From assembly GCA_014155875.1 (NCBI GenBank), contig JACEFZ010001357.1, positions 62,001-126,000 on the forward strand: DNA of 64,000 bases, in the 5' to 3' direction. The notes below the pieces were generated by a model. The model was not told where the DNA came from, did no database searches, and saw only the letters and a list, made by a program, of their open reading frames with translations. Each line of letters opens with the position of its first letter. Positions within the stretch are counted from its first letter, which is position 1. Shown here one piece after another: positions 12,437 to 22,674 of the stretch. Made by a program: the position numbers and the translations under genes. Origin of the DNA: Cepaea nemoralis (taxonomy: Eukaryota > Mollusca > Gastropoda > Stylommatophora > Helicidae).

Positions 12437-12706
12437 TTCAGAAACTGGTTCCAGTTTTATATTGTTACTTGATCTCACTTCAGAGACAGGTTCCAGTTTT
12501 ATATTATTACTTGATCTCTCTTCAGAATATGGTTCCAGTTTTGAATTGTTACTTGATTTCTCTTCAGAAACAGGTTCCAGTTTTATATTGTTACTTGGTC
12601 TCATTTCAGAAACAGGTTCCAGTTTTATATTGTTACTTGATCTCTCTTCAGAAACTGGTTCCAGTTTTGTATTTGTTATGTGATAACATGTACAATGCCA
12701 TGTTTC
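12437..12706 (-). CDS. Candidate host-gene exon with 14-residue SNNIKLEPVSE repeats
   Basis: On the minus strand a pyrimidine-rich acceptor ending TTTTCAG at 12707 precedes, and a GTGAGT donor at 12436-12431 follows, an uninterrupted 270-nt frame. That is exactly 90 codons, phase 0 at both ends. It encodes about five to six tandem copies of a 14-residue unit around IKLEPVSE. The IKLE core fits the SUMO-attachment consensus (hydrophobic-K-x-E), known from many nuclear regulators. No neighbouring exon was recognised and the protein family is unknown. The 42-bp repeat is open in several frames, so chance is possible; the flanking splice signals and phase argue for an exon. Confidence 0.4.
12440..12675. 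repeat. 42-bp tandem repeat, ~5.5 copies
   Basis: The unit holds GGTTCCAGTTTTATATTGTT followed by ACTTGATCTC(A/T)CTTCAGA. The period is a multiple of three, so the array keeps reading frames open on both strands. It makes up most of the candidate exon at 12437-12706. Confidence 0.9.
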
Positions 12707-12739
12707 CTGAAAATCATAAATTAAAGTGATTAATTGTCA

Positions 12740-14636
12740 TGATATAAAGACAATTTTAACATACAAGTAAAGTACAGGTTTGATATATTGTCTGATATAG
12801 AGATCTTATTTAAAGATGTGGATGATCAATAGGAAAAGTTGAAGAATTCAATCAGTTTGGCTGCTGAACGTAAACTTGCCCAGGAATCATAGATACGAGG
12901 GTAAGTTAATAAGTAAGTCACAAATGGCTGAGAAAAATAACTAAAAATGATAACAACTTGAAACCAGTTAATTTTTATACATACATTGTCCCTTTATTTC
13001 TCAACATAATTTCCACCAACATCGATGCACTTATCCCAACGTTTTATCAGTCCTCCCATACTGGCCGCATAGAACTGCGTGCTCTGTTTTCTAAACCAAA
13101 ATTTCACTTCAAATTCAGCTTTGGCGTCATTCGCAAAATGTCTCCCACCAAGGTTGGTTTTCAGTTGTTATGCTGACAAATGTTTGTCCCGTAAAGTGGT
13201 GCATAACTGGGTAGAAAAAGTTTTGAGGGCGAGTCAATAAGTAAGTCATACAGTTCTGTGGGATGGCCGGTAAATGAAAAGCACGCAGGTCTATGCAGCC
13301 GGTTTGGGAGGACTGATAAAATGATGGGATAAGTGCATCAATGTTGGTGGAAATTATGTTGAGAAATAAAGGGACAATGTATGTATAAAAATAAACTGGT
13401 TTCAAGTCGTTATCATGTGTAGTTATTTTTTTACAGCCATTTGTGACTTACTTATTAACTTACCCTCATAGCGAAAAAATGCTGGGTTTGACTGCTATGT
13501 CCTGTAAAGGATATACATCTAACTAACTGGCTGCAGAAACAACTATCCCTACATTAAAGAAAGTAATTCGTTAGAAAGGGATGACTGAAGTAATGTTATG
13601 ACTAATGGAAACAAGAAGACACAACAAAAATAATTCTGACAAATATGAAGAAATTCACAGAAAAGTCAGAACATTATGTAATGAGGCAAAAGAAGCATGG
13701 CTTGAGAAAAATTGCATAGAAATTGAAAAACAACACAACAGTAAAAATACCAAAATAATGCACAAAAGAATTCAGAGCTGACTTATAAAAGGACACCTAC
13801 ATTAACTGGCTGCCTGAAAACAAAAGATAGAAAAATCATAATAGAAAAAAAAAGATAAGCTTTTACAAGCAAGGTCAGGTTATGTGAAAAACCTTTATGA
13901 TGATACAAGAGAAAAACAGTATGATAATATGGAAAAAAATGAAGGACAATCACTTTTGAATACAGAAGTTCAGAATGCTCTTTTACTTTACCATATGAAA
14001 AATGGCAAGATCCTGAGTCCAGACAACATTACAACAGACATGAGCAATGCCTTAGAAGAAAATGGAATAGACCAAGTCATCTGACTGCTAACACAATATA
14101 TGATACAGGAGATATACTTCCTGAATTATGTAATTCTACATTTATTGCAATCTAAAAGAAATAAGGACCCTTGGAATGTGATCAACATCAAACAATTAGT
14201 ATAATGAGCCACATAATGAAGATTTTGCTAAGAATTATCATGCAAATTGTTAGAAAGAAAGTACAACCCAAAATAGTGGAAGAACAATGTGGGTTTGTTG
14301 AAAGCAAGGGTACAGTAAATGCAGTGTATATGCTGAGAACATAACTTGAACATTCTATAGAAGTAATCAAGGACCTACATCTTTGCTTTATTGACTAAAT
14401 AATGATGAAGATGCTCGTAGATCTACAAATTGATAGGAAAGACCTTAGACTTGTAAAAAAAAAAAACATATACTGGAAACAATAAGCTGCCATGAAGATT
14501 GATAATGAAGTAGGTCAATATCAGCCTATTAAGAGAGGTGAGAGACAGGGATGTGTAATGTCTTCAAACGTGTTTTCCCACCACAGTGAAAATATTTTCA
14601 GAAATGTAGCAGATATGAAAGGAATCATCATTTGGG
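12740..14636 (+). mobile_element. Old RTE-like LINE copy, interrupted
   Basis: A degenerate relative of the RTE element at 24986-27514. Segment 12740-12893 matches the region around 25480-25600, and 13527-14636 matches about 25600-26710 (linker and RT). It is riddled with stops and indels. A mariner foldback element (12896-13468) splits it, and a CR1-like LINE abuts its 3' limit at 14637. The ADD-containing RT segment is missing. Confidence 0.85.
12896..13468. mobile_element. mariner-derived foldback MITE
   Basis: The ends are near-identical inverted repeats starting GAGGGTAAGTTAATAAGTAAG after one variable base, flanked by TA dinucleotides at 12894-12895 and 13469-13470, as for Tc1/mariner insertions. 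The arms (~240 bp) are inverted copies of each other. In each arm, reading towards its nearer end, a short frame contains a DKCIDVGGNYVEK-like motif resembling the C-terminus of mariner transposases. The structure is two mariner 3' ends facing outwards around a short core. Confidence 0.85.
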
Positions 14637-15794
14637 GAACGAACGAACAAACTTTATTTTCAAAGGGTTAAGAATTCGGCACGCAGGCCCATCTGACTTT
14701 CTGCCCTTCTTCTCTATTTTCCCTCATACATTATTTCATTCAACATCACTTATGAAGCTAGTCTTAGACAACAATAAAACAATAAGCTTTAAAACGCATG
14801 AAAAATAATCAATAATACATGTCTCACTGACGCAAAGTTTAACATGGGCATTATAAATACCTAAGGAAGGTGTAAAGTACCATACATATGGGAATGTTTA
14901 TTGGCTAGTTGTCGTTTGAAGATAATTTTCCATTATTATTGTGGTTTTTTTGTTTTTGTTTTTTAGGGAGGCATGTAGTCTGTACTGAAGTAGTGTTCAA
15001 ACAGGTTGAGACTGTATGTATAATGATTGGTGGTGTCTTTGATTTCTTGTGGAAGATTATTCCACAACTAAGTGGCAGAGTATGCTAAGCTTGTTTTGTA
15101 TAAGTCTATCCTAGGTTTAGAAACATGAAGTATATTTAGACGTTCGCTATGTCTTGCGTTATATGTGAACAATGGCCAAAGGTAGCTTGGAGCATTTTGA
15201 AATAAGGTTTTGTGAATTAGTTTAGCCTGATTAAATTGTAGGTTTTTGTGGGTAGCAGTAACTGAAGATGTTCATGTAGGCTAGAATTTTTGGTAATCTT
15301 TTCACCTTTAATTAAACGCACAGCCATTTTCTGGAGTGAATAAAGGCGTTTTGTTATTGATTTGGAGCATCCATCCCAGATTGTGGAGCAATAATCAATA
15401 TGTGTTTGTATATGGGAAGTATAGAATATCTTTCTTGTGTTTTCATCAAGGAAATTTTTAATTTTGGCAAGTTGGTATACTTTTTTGGCTATTTGTTTAA
15501 CGAGAGCATGTGCATGGGAATTAAAGGTTAGATTTTGATCAATGATAAGACCCAGTGCCTTATGCTCGGTTATACTTTCTATAGGCATGCTACCAATATG
15601 CAGCTGAAGAGTTCTCTGTGAGTTTAGAGTGTGAAGTCTTTGCCAGTTTGCTATTAACATAGATTTTGTTTTAGAAATGTTAATTTGCATGTGGTTTGCA
15701 TGACTCCAGTTAAGTACACTATTTATTTCCTATTGCAAGGATGATTCGAGCAGGATCTGCAAAAGTTAGTACATGCAGTTGTTTCACATAAAGA
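14637..15794 (-). mobile_element. 5'-truncated CR1/L2-like LINE
   Basis: The 3' end is at the low coordinate: a GAACGAAC repeat followed by AAACTTTATTTTCAAAGG. The same 3' end recurs at 17327, which defines the family's terminus. The coding part is the end of an RT. The 5' truncation point adjoins an 18S rRNA fragment at about 15795. The element sits at the point where the older RTE copy stops. Confidence 0.75.
15217..15690 (-). pseudogene. CR1/L2-like reverse transcriptase C-terminal fragment
   Basis: A 157-residue open piece with the palm/thumb pattern of CR1/L2-type RTs: INISKTKSML, a LGLIIDQNLTFNSH block, KIKNFLDENT and HIDYCSTIWDG. Upstream, to about 15780, the frame carries a mutated FAD motif where FADD or YADD would be expected, and several stops. 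It is a truncated, inactive copy. The ORF's apparent start is internal to the domain. Confidence 0.8.
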
Positions 15795-16163
15795 ACAAGG
15801 ATCTATTGGAGGGCAAGTCTGGTGTCATCAGTCGCGGTGATTCCAGCTCCAATAGCATATATTAAAGTTGTTGCAGTTAAAAAGCTCATAGTTGGATCTC
15901 AGGTGCAGGAGGGTAGTCCAGCTCATGCCTGTTCATTGCCCATTGTTTCTGCCCTACCGTCTGCCAGCTCTTTCCCGTGGGTGCTCTTCGCTGAGTGTCC
16001 CGGCTGGCCGGCACATTTACTTTGGAAAAAAAATAGAGTGTTCAAAGATGAACTACTGTGAAAGCATTTGTTAAGAATGATTTCATTAATCAAGAACGAA
16101 AGTCAGAGGTGCGAGGACGACCAAATACCGTCGTAGTTCTGACCATAAACGATGCAGACTATC
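15795..16163 (+). pseudogene. 18S rRNA pseudogene fragment (internally deleted)
   Basis: The stretch reads as small-subunit rRNA from the conserved GGAGGGCAAGTCTGGTG region, through the TCCAGCTCCAATAGC segment and AAAAAGCTCATAGTTGG, across a divergent V4-like part. It then jumps to ACTACTGTGAAAGCATTTG and ends near ACCATAAACGATGCAGAC. Compared with the usual gene, the portion between the TGTTCAAAG and GAACTACTG segments is missing. Conserved positions carry substitutions (for example CATCAGTCGCGGTG where CAGCAGCCGCGGTA is typical). It is a pseudogene fragment, in plus sense, inverted relative to the adjoining CR1-like LINE. Confidence 0.85.
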
Positions 16164-16164
16164 G

Positions 16165-16550
16165 AGCCCAATGCACAAAATGAAATACCGCTTGGCTAGC
16201 AACTCCACAATGCGGAAAGACTGAATCATGTGGGCAACAACAAAGGTATAAGTGTACTAGTGGCATGGAATGGAATATTGCTTAGCCAGCAAATCTATTA
16301 GAAGAAAGTCAGTATTAATAGCTCATTGAGAGAGCATTTTCAAAGATGGAAAAAATGTCCCATTGACACTAAATGGAATATTGCTTGGCTAGCAAATCCA
16401 TTACAAGGAAAGTCAGTATCGAAAGCTCACTGAGAGAGCGTTATCAAAGGTGGAAAATTTGTCCCACTGGTATGAAATGGAATATTGCTTGGCTAGCGAT
16501 TCCATTATGTGGATGTCTAAAGCGAAAGCTAGCTGAGTGGATGTCATCTG
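16165..16550. repeat. Tandem repeat, ~105-bp period, ~3.5 copies
   Basis: Units begin with ATGGAATATTGCTTGGCTAG or a variant near 16172, 16270, 16372 and 16474. Shared landmarks are GAAAGTCAGTAT and a GAGAGAGC stretch. No coding potential was seen. A run of G (16604-16616) lies shortly downstream. Confidence 0.8.
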
Positions 16551-16639
16551 CATACTGGTCCCTCCCGATCTTTGGAAGAGCAGCCTGTGGTGGACGGTGG
16601 GGGTGGGGGGGGGGGGAAAGAGAATACGGAATTGAGGCT

Positions 16640-16765
16640 AAACAGCCACATGCAGGACACGCCGATTCCTTGGGTGAGCCCAACACCGGATCGCTATGTT
16701 TCGGCTCTGCAATTGTGGAAGCCTCCTTGGATGCCCCTGCCTTCCCTTGAGGGCTGACTGGGATG
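16640..16765 (-). repeat. Dispersed repeat, copy 1 of 3
   Basis: Read on the minus strand this matches segments at 30477-30620 and 31035-31185 on the plus strand. Shared landmarks are CCCTCAAGGGAAG, CCAAGGAGGCTTCCA, a GGGCTC block and a TCCTGC(A/T)CATGGCTGC-like end. Two of the copies are open in one frame with a KEAS-IAEP pattern, so it may derive from a coding region. The family is not identified. Confidence 0.6.
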
Positions 16766-16804
16766 TCTTTGGCCATTCCAACTGATCAGCTGGGGTGTAG
16801 GTGA

Positions 16805-17147
16805 CACCACAACAATGAGAGTCAAATGTCCTTCGAAACACCCGGGAAGGTTAAACTGGTCAACAAATGCCAGCAGAAGTTGGATGTATCTGCCTAAAGG
16901 TGCAGGTATTGCAGCTCTATTGTAAACAGGCACAACGCAATTACGTCTGAAAAAACTCTCCAGATGAACATAAAAGAAGAACACCGCAACAGTGAGAGTT
17001 ATACATCCTATGAAACATCTGGGAAGATAATCCGGCTAACAAACACCTGAAGAAGTCAGATGTGTTTGCCAAAAGGTTCAAATATTGCAGCTCTGCTGTA
17101 AACAGGCACAACGCAATTACGCCTAAAACAACATTCCAGACGAATGC
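16805..17147. repeat. Two tandem copies of a ~174-bp unit
   Basis: Two units (about 16805-16980 and 16981-17147) share CAACANTGAGAGT, AACANNTGG(G/A)AAG, ATTGCAGCTCT and GTAAACAGGCACAACGCAAT. Divergence is moderate. The second unit runs directly into the RTE fragment at 17148. Confidence 0.7.
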
Positions 17148-17326
17148 AGAAAAAGAAATGTTTTTGAGGAAAATGCAAAGAATACCACGGACAGACAGAA
17201 AAACCAATGACCATGTCCTACAAGAAACAAATAAAGTCCATAAACTGATTAGAGAAATTAGATGTAGACAGTCACAACCGTGTGGCCACGTTGTGAAAAA
17301 AAATAAACTGGAGAACTTAGTGACAA
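17148..17326 (+). mobile_element. RTE-like LINE 3' fragment (first half)
   Basis: Matches the C-terminal coding region of the RTE at 27165-27340: the stretch for RKMQRIP, then the RQSQ and ENLVTT segments. It breaks off at GTGACAACTG, where a CR1-like 3' end and a microsatellite follow. The rest of the RTE 3' end resumes at about 18766. Confidence 0.8.
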
Positions 17327-17519
17327 CTGAACGAACGAATGAACTTTATTTTCAAAGGGTAACAAATTGGGCACGCAGGCCCGTCTTACATTCAGCCCTT
17401 CCAATCACTCATCTTTCGTTCATCAATTGTGCATGATACATTCACACAGAAAAAAAAAAACATAGTCAAATGAATGATGTAAACATAAACAATGCATTTT
17501 ACCACGTTATGACACACAT
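17327..17519 (-). mobile_element. CR1/L2-like LINE 3'-end fragment
   Basis: This repeats the terminal GAACGAACG/AACTTTATTTTCAAAGG sequence and adjacent 3' region of the LINE at 14637. It is a very short truncated insertion in the RTE fragment, with an A-rich stretch near 17450. It supports the tail definition of that family. Confidence 0.7.
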
Positions 17520-18512
17520 TCCCCACCTATCCACACATCCCCCACACACAGATCCCCTACCCACCCACATCCCCAGGTAAAACATACATGACCCCACTCA
17601 TCCACCCATCCATAACCCACACACATCCCCACCTACCCACACACACACAACCCAGGCACCCATACGTGCATCAACCCACCCATCCCCCACCCACACACAT
17701 CCCCCAATCTACAGACATCTCCCACCTACACACATCTCCCAACCCATCCCATACCCACATATCCTCCAACACCCAGCCAAGCACACATCCCCCACCCACA
17801 CACATCTCCCTGTCAACCCACACATCTGAAAATACACACACAAACTTGCCGCACCCACCCATATAGCCCCACTTACACACAATCCACTACCCACACAATC
17901 TCCACCACCAACTCACACATCACACACTCACCCATCCCCCAACCTTCACACACTCACCAACCCACACATCCTCCACCCTCACCCCAACCACACATCCCCC
18001 CACCCATACACACATCCACCACACACACATCTGTACCCACTCACTTATCTCCCTACCCACCAACACATCTCCCATTCACCCACACACACCTCCCACCCAC
18101 ACACACATCTCCAACCCACCAACACACACACACATCCACACCCACCCACACATCTCACTACCCACCAACACCCCCACAAACCCAAACACATACCCACCCA
18201 CACATCCCCACAAACACATATCGACACACACACATTCCCCCACCCACATGTCCCTGATCCACACATACACCTCCAACACACACCTCCCCCCCACACACCC
18301 ACTCACACATCCCCCACCACATACACACACTCCCACCCACATCCACCCACATATATCCCCCACCCACACACCCCTCTCCCAATCCACATATATCCCCCAC
18401 CCACACACCCCTCTCCCAACCCACACACATACATCTTCGCATACCCCCAACACACATCATACACACACAGACTCCCCACACACGCACATACACCCACATC
18501 CTCACATCTAGA
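17520..18512. repeat. ~1 kb (CACCCACA)-type microsatellite
   Basis: An imperfect repeat of CCCAC, CACACA and CATCCCC words, almost without G on the plus strand. ORFs in several frames here encode only His/Thr/Pro- or Cys/Val/Gly/Trp-rich low-complexity peptides and are artefacts. It separates the two halves of the RTE 3' end. Confidence 0.9.
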
Positions 18513-18765
18513 TACATACATGATGCCTCACATAATCACTGAAAATAATATGAACAAACTTCCACACTTTACACACCCATACACTGATGACTATCGTGAG
18601 CATCACCACAAAAAAAAAAATTTAATTGGGGAAAAATTTGGAACACATGGAAAAACTGGAAAAAATGTTAAAATAACAATAATGTGTTATACATTGCATA
18701 ACGTAAGACATAGTGATGCAGTTCAATAAAATAATTCATGGAACTGACATAAACACGACAAAATA

Positions 18766-18966
18766 AGCAGTGCATATGGTACAAATGGCAAGATTGAGGG
18801 GAAGAAAACAAGAGGAAAGCAGAGAAGAAAATACTTGGATGGCTTGGCCATGTGGCATGGTCAAGACAAGAACACTGAGCTGATGCATGACTCTGGTGAT
18901 CATGTGAGATGGTGAAACATGACCGCCCACACTTATCGGCATCGCACATGATGAATGAATGTCATG
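18766..18966 (+). mobile_element. RTE-like LINE 3' fragment (second half)
   Basis: Matches 27335-27510 of the RTE: the coding stretch from the KIEG-like motif through YLDGLA(M/L)WHG to the terminal ATGATGAATGAATG repeat, which is the RTE tail (compare TGATGGATGGATGG at 27503). It probably continues the fragment at 17148-17326. Confidence 0.8.
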
Positions 18967-19470
18967 TGTGAGTATTCTTTGCAATTATTAACTGATAATA
19001 TTTATAAACAGTACAGATTAACACATTTATATGCCTTTGTACAGATATTGCTTCCTCTTTTGCATGCTATATAGATAGTGCTAATACAGGTAAGCTAACC
19101 ATTAATCATACAACAAGTGTATGAATGCAGGTTTGTGTCTAGCCAGCAAATGTATGGGACTATTAACTACTGAATGAAAAATCATGTTATTATGCTGGTA
19201 TCCAGGCACCTCAGACATAAGATGGTTTGGTCTCCAATGCATTTGTTGTATTCTAATATCTGAGTTTTATTTTCAAGTTATAGGTTGAGGAGGTGAGAAA
19301 GTGAACTTTACTTCAAAATGTTAGAATAAGTGTGAAATTCATGGCATGTCACAACCCTACACAAATGTGTGGTTTCACATTGTCTTTAGTTGCCTTGGCT
19401 TTATACTTTCAGACTATAGAGATAAGTGTTGTTACAATGTCAATAAGCAGACACGCCAACGGACATCTAA
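18967..19470. other. Gene-free spacer
   Basis: AT-rich sequence with no ORF, RNA gene or repeat that I recognise. Confidence 0.5.
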
Positions 19471-20345
19471 TGGCAGTGGAAATGTGATTTCTTAGGAAAA
19501 TGCAAAGAATACTATGGGTGAACAGAAATACCAGTGAACAAGTTCTACAAGAAACAAATTCAGTTCATTTCAGTTCAGTCGTGGTTCCAACATCACAGCA
19601 ACAGGTCATCCCCACTATGCTCCGTTCCTGTGCTAGTGAATAGCACATAAAATGTTCCTCACTGAGCCATGTGAAAAGTGGAAAAGACAGGCGTCTCGAC
19701 AGGGGCGTCACTAGGGGGGTGCGGGCCGCACCGGGTGACACCATCAAGGGGTGACACCAAAATAAAAAAATTGCAAATTTGACAAAGCAGACATAGCAAA
19801 ATATTTAAAAATAACAAAAATTTAACTTTGTCCGAGTTTGTCGAAGTTCTTTATTTATGTTTTACCTGAAGTATTGAAGTTATATTGTTCAATTTGTTTT
19901 CTTTCTTATGTCCTTATTAACTTTTTGACTTATTTTACAAACATTACTATATGCGATTATATATGGTACAGGAACACTCGGAAGAAGACCATGGTGAAAG
20001 TCTAGAGGGTTGACACCAAGAGTTTACCGCACTGGGTGACACCAACCCCAGTGACGCCACTGCGTGTCGACAAATAACATCCCGCTCAGGCACACTGAAA
20101 CCCGTAAATAATAGTAAACCGGTTTGATAAATTTTTAGGGACAGGCAGTCAGTTTAGGATATTTGGTGACATTTTAAGAGAATTAAACTGGAAAACTGAG
20201 TAACAGCAAGATTCATGGGAACAGAACAATCGGAAGAGAGGCAAATAAGTGGGTGGCTTGGCCATATGGCATAATCGGGACAAAAGCACAAGCCTGGTGA
20301 TTGTGTGAGATACATGAGGACCATCATGACGGCACACCCAAGAGG
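19471..20345 (+). mobile_element. Old RTE-like LINE 3' end with inserted MITE
   Basis: Segment 19471-19562 matches the RKMQRIP region of the RTE at 27165. Segment 20165-20345 matches its 3' end (LENLV, DGLA(M)WHG and the terminal region). The gap contains the hAT MITE at 19700-20062 plus unassigned sequence. Stops are present throughout. Confidence 0.7.
19700..20062. mobile_element. hAT MITE, 363 bp
   Basis: The termini are inverted repeats: CAGGGGCGTCACTAGGGGG on the left and, read inwards from the right, CAGTGGCGTCACTGGGGTT. Both are followed by a GGTGACACC-type motif. Flanks are CGTCTCGA (19692-19699) and CGTGTCGA (20063-20070), an 8-bp target duplication with one mismatch, typical of hAT. 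There is no coding capacity. Confidence 0.85.
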
Positions 20346-20505
20346 TGAGGAAGCCAAAGAAGATTAATAAACCAACATGAACATGGAACTGTTGTCGTGA
20401 GCCGCAATAAACTGCAAAATTTACTGAGGAAGGGATCTGAGGACTTATGAACTGAATGGTTCGATATGCAATGAGGATATTCAGTCGCCTAACCAACTAA
20501 CTCAA
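20346..20505 (+). mobile_element. 3'-end fragment of RNase H LINE (family 2)
   Basis: A diverged copy of the last ~150 bp of the LINE at 20881-22519: the AACCAACA...GAACTG region, the GGATCTGAGGACTTATG block and an AACCAACTAACTC tail. It follows immediately after the RTE 3' end. Confidence 0.7.
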
Positions 20506-20880
20506 ACAACTGACCAATCATTACTTATAAAATGTCAAAGAATTTAATTTTGTAATCCGTCATTCACATCAACAAGTCGCCATGTTTTCAATGCCGGAAG
20601 ATTGCTTCTCTTTGTCCACTCTATGGGACCAGGGTTGCCACTTTTGTTTGACCAAAAGTATCTAGAAACGGCCCAAACAACATCCATAAATATCTAGATT
20701 TCGTTGGAAAGTATCTAGGAAAAATATCCAGATTGAGTAAGTAAGAAATTACATATGTATTGATGTGACTGCCGGTCTCCCTGGCAAAAAGTTTACGGCT
20801 GTCGCCGTAATCCCGTATATTCTCGTGAGTAACGCAGCTGCGCCCGAACTGGCAGCAGTTCGAGCCGAGCTGGTAACTTA

Positions 20881-22494
20881 CAGGGATCGCCATTATCTCC
20901 GGTACTGTTCAACGCCTACACAGTGAGAATCACCAGTGAGCAGATCACTGGACCTGGCAGGACATTGTCGTATGCCGATGATGTTTTAGTGTATCGTCAG
21001 GGTAAGGATAGAGAGGAGGTTGCTGTGGAACTACAAAACGAACTCAATCGCATAAGTACTTGGTGTGATGAAGCTGGGGCAATGGTCAACCCAACAAAGG
21101 CAACAGTGACTTGGTTCTCGTTGAATAATCATATTGTCAACAATCCAACACCAACTGTAATGCTGTGTTCAGAGACGGTGGAAAGAACGCAGGCAATGAA
21201 TTACCTGGGAATACGGTTTGATCGAAGCCTTGCTTATAATGTGCACATAGACCAGGTGATAACAAAGGCCAAGCGGGGTTTGGCAGCGATGCGGGTGATG
21301 GCGGCAGCAAACTGTGAGCAGCGCCATCTATGTCTTCTGTACGAGGGGCTGGTCATGTCTGTTTTGGAGTATGCAATGGCAATCCTGACTCTCAGCCATA
21401 CGCAGATAGAAAGGATGGAAAGGATACAGAATGAAGCAATGCGCATTATTCTTGGATGTACAAGAGATACAGCATGCAGGGCGATGCGCTACCTTCTTGA
21501 TTTTGCAACCATTGAAGAGAGAATACAAGTTTGCAGGGCACGCGCCTACCTCAAAATTAACGCAAACACACAACATCCACTGCATAGCGAAATTAGGAAG
21601 GTGAAGGGCAGCAGGTTAAAAAGAGGACGGTCGTGGATGGGTCAAGCCGAAGACATTCTTCAACAGGTGTGTTCACTTGAGGACTTAGAACCTGGCGAGG
21701 AGTGGGTGCAAGTGCCAACAGACTTCTGCACATCCTTTTCAGTTTGCATCCAACTAGATAGAAAATGCAGACAAGAAAATCCGGCTGCTGTTGAGGCTGA
21801 AGTACAAGCGTTGATTTTCGAGAATTCGCTAGACGGTGACGCGGTCATCTACACAGATGGGTCGGTCGTCCGACATGTGAGAAGCTCATGGGCCTTTACA
21901 GCTCGGGCCGGAGGGAGAATTGTGAAGGAGGACTCTGGTGCTTTCACTGAAACCACAAGTAGCCTGACCATGGAAGTCATGGCAGTAAGTAAAGCAATAA
22001 CATGGCTCGAGACACAGACATTCACTAGGGCTTGTTTCCTTAGCGACTCAATGAACATGATCAAGAGGATAGAGGAGGGGTCGATCCGAAGAGAGTGGTT
22101 GCTGCCTCTGAAGCGGTCTCGGCTGGCAAAGATTAGTTTCATCTTCGTGCCAGGTCATGCGGGAGTACAAGGAAATGAGCGGGCTGACAAGCTCGCAGGT
22201 GAGGCTACTGTGGAGGGCGGACGCGCCATGGACCAGGCTGACATTCTGAATGCTCTACGAGAAGTGAGACTTTTGCAAGAACCAAGTGATGACTGTGAAT
22301 CTACAACAATGGCCAGACTGCGGGAGCAGCAAATTAAAAGAGGGGTGGCCAAACAAGAACACTACGCAGGAAGCCAAAGAAGATTGATAAACCAACACAG
22401 AACTGGCGTCGTTAGCCGCTACACGCTGCGGGATTTGCTGAGGAGGGGATCCGAGCACTTATGGACTGAATGGTTCGATGTGCAACGAGGATGA
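20881..22494 (+). pseudogene. RT-RNase H fragment, truncated but open (family 2)
   Basis: The frame is open from CAG at 20881 to the stop at 22494, about 537 codons. It starts with QGSPLSPVLF, followed by catalytic YADD, so most of the RT fingers and palm are missing. RNase H is complete by eye: IYTDGS, a glutamate in TMEVMAV, SDS and FVPGHAGVQGNERAD. The first in-frame GTG is only a track convenience; no real start exists because the 5' end is lost. The lack of stops suggests a fairly recent insertion. Confidence 0.85.
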
Positions 22495-22519
22495 TCTGTC
22501 GACTAACTAACTAACTAAC
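20881..22519 (+). mobile_element. 5'-truncated RNase H LINE (family 2), copy 1
   Basis: This begins inside RT motif B and ends with a (ACTA)n/(AACT)n tail at about 22500-22520. It is nested in the hAT element. The family is related to, but distinct from, the LINE at 256 and 59189. A target duplication could not be resolved with confidence. Confidence 0.85.
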
Positions 22520-22674
22520 TAAGGGGTATGTGAGCCGGTCGCTCAGAAAGCAAACTACTGAGCGTAATCTTGCCTAGTAGCCTACATCAACAGCAGCTGA
22601 AAAATTCTGATGTTGACTGCACCGTTCTGTGTGTAAGGGATATGCAACATTATAAAGAAAATTGATGTGACTTA

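Noticed and set aside
17588..18521. ORFs of 60-125 codons in the CACCCA microsatellite
   Set aside because: Simple-repeat artefacts in all frames.
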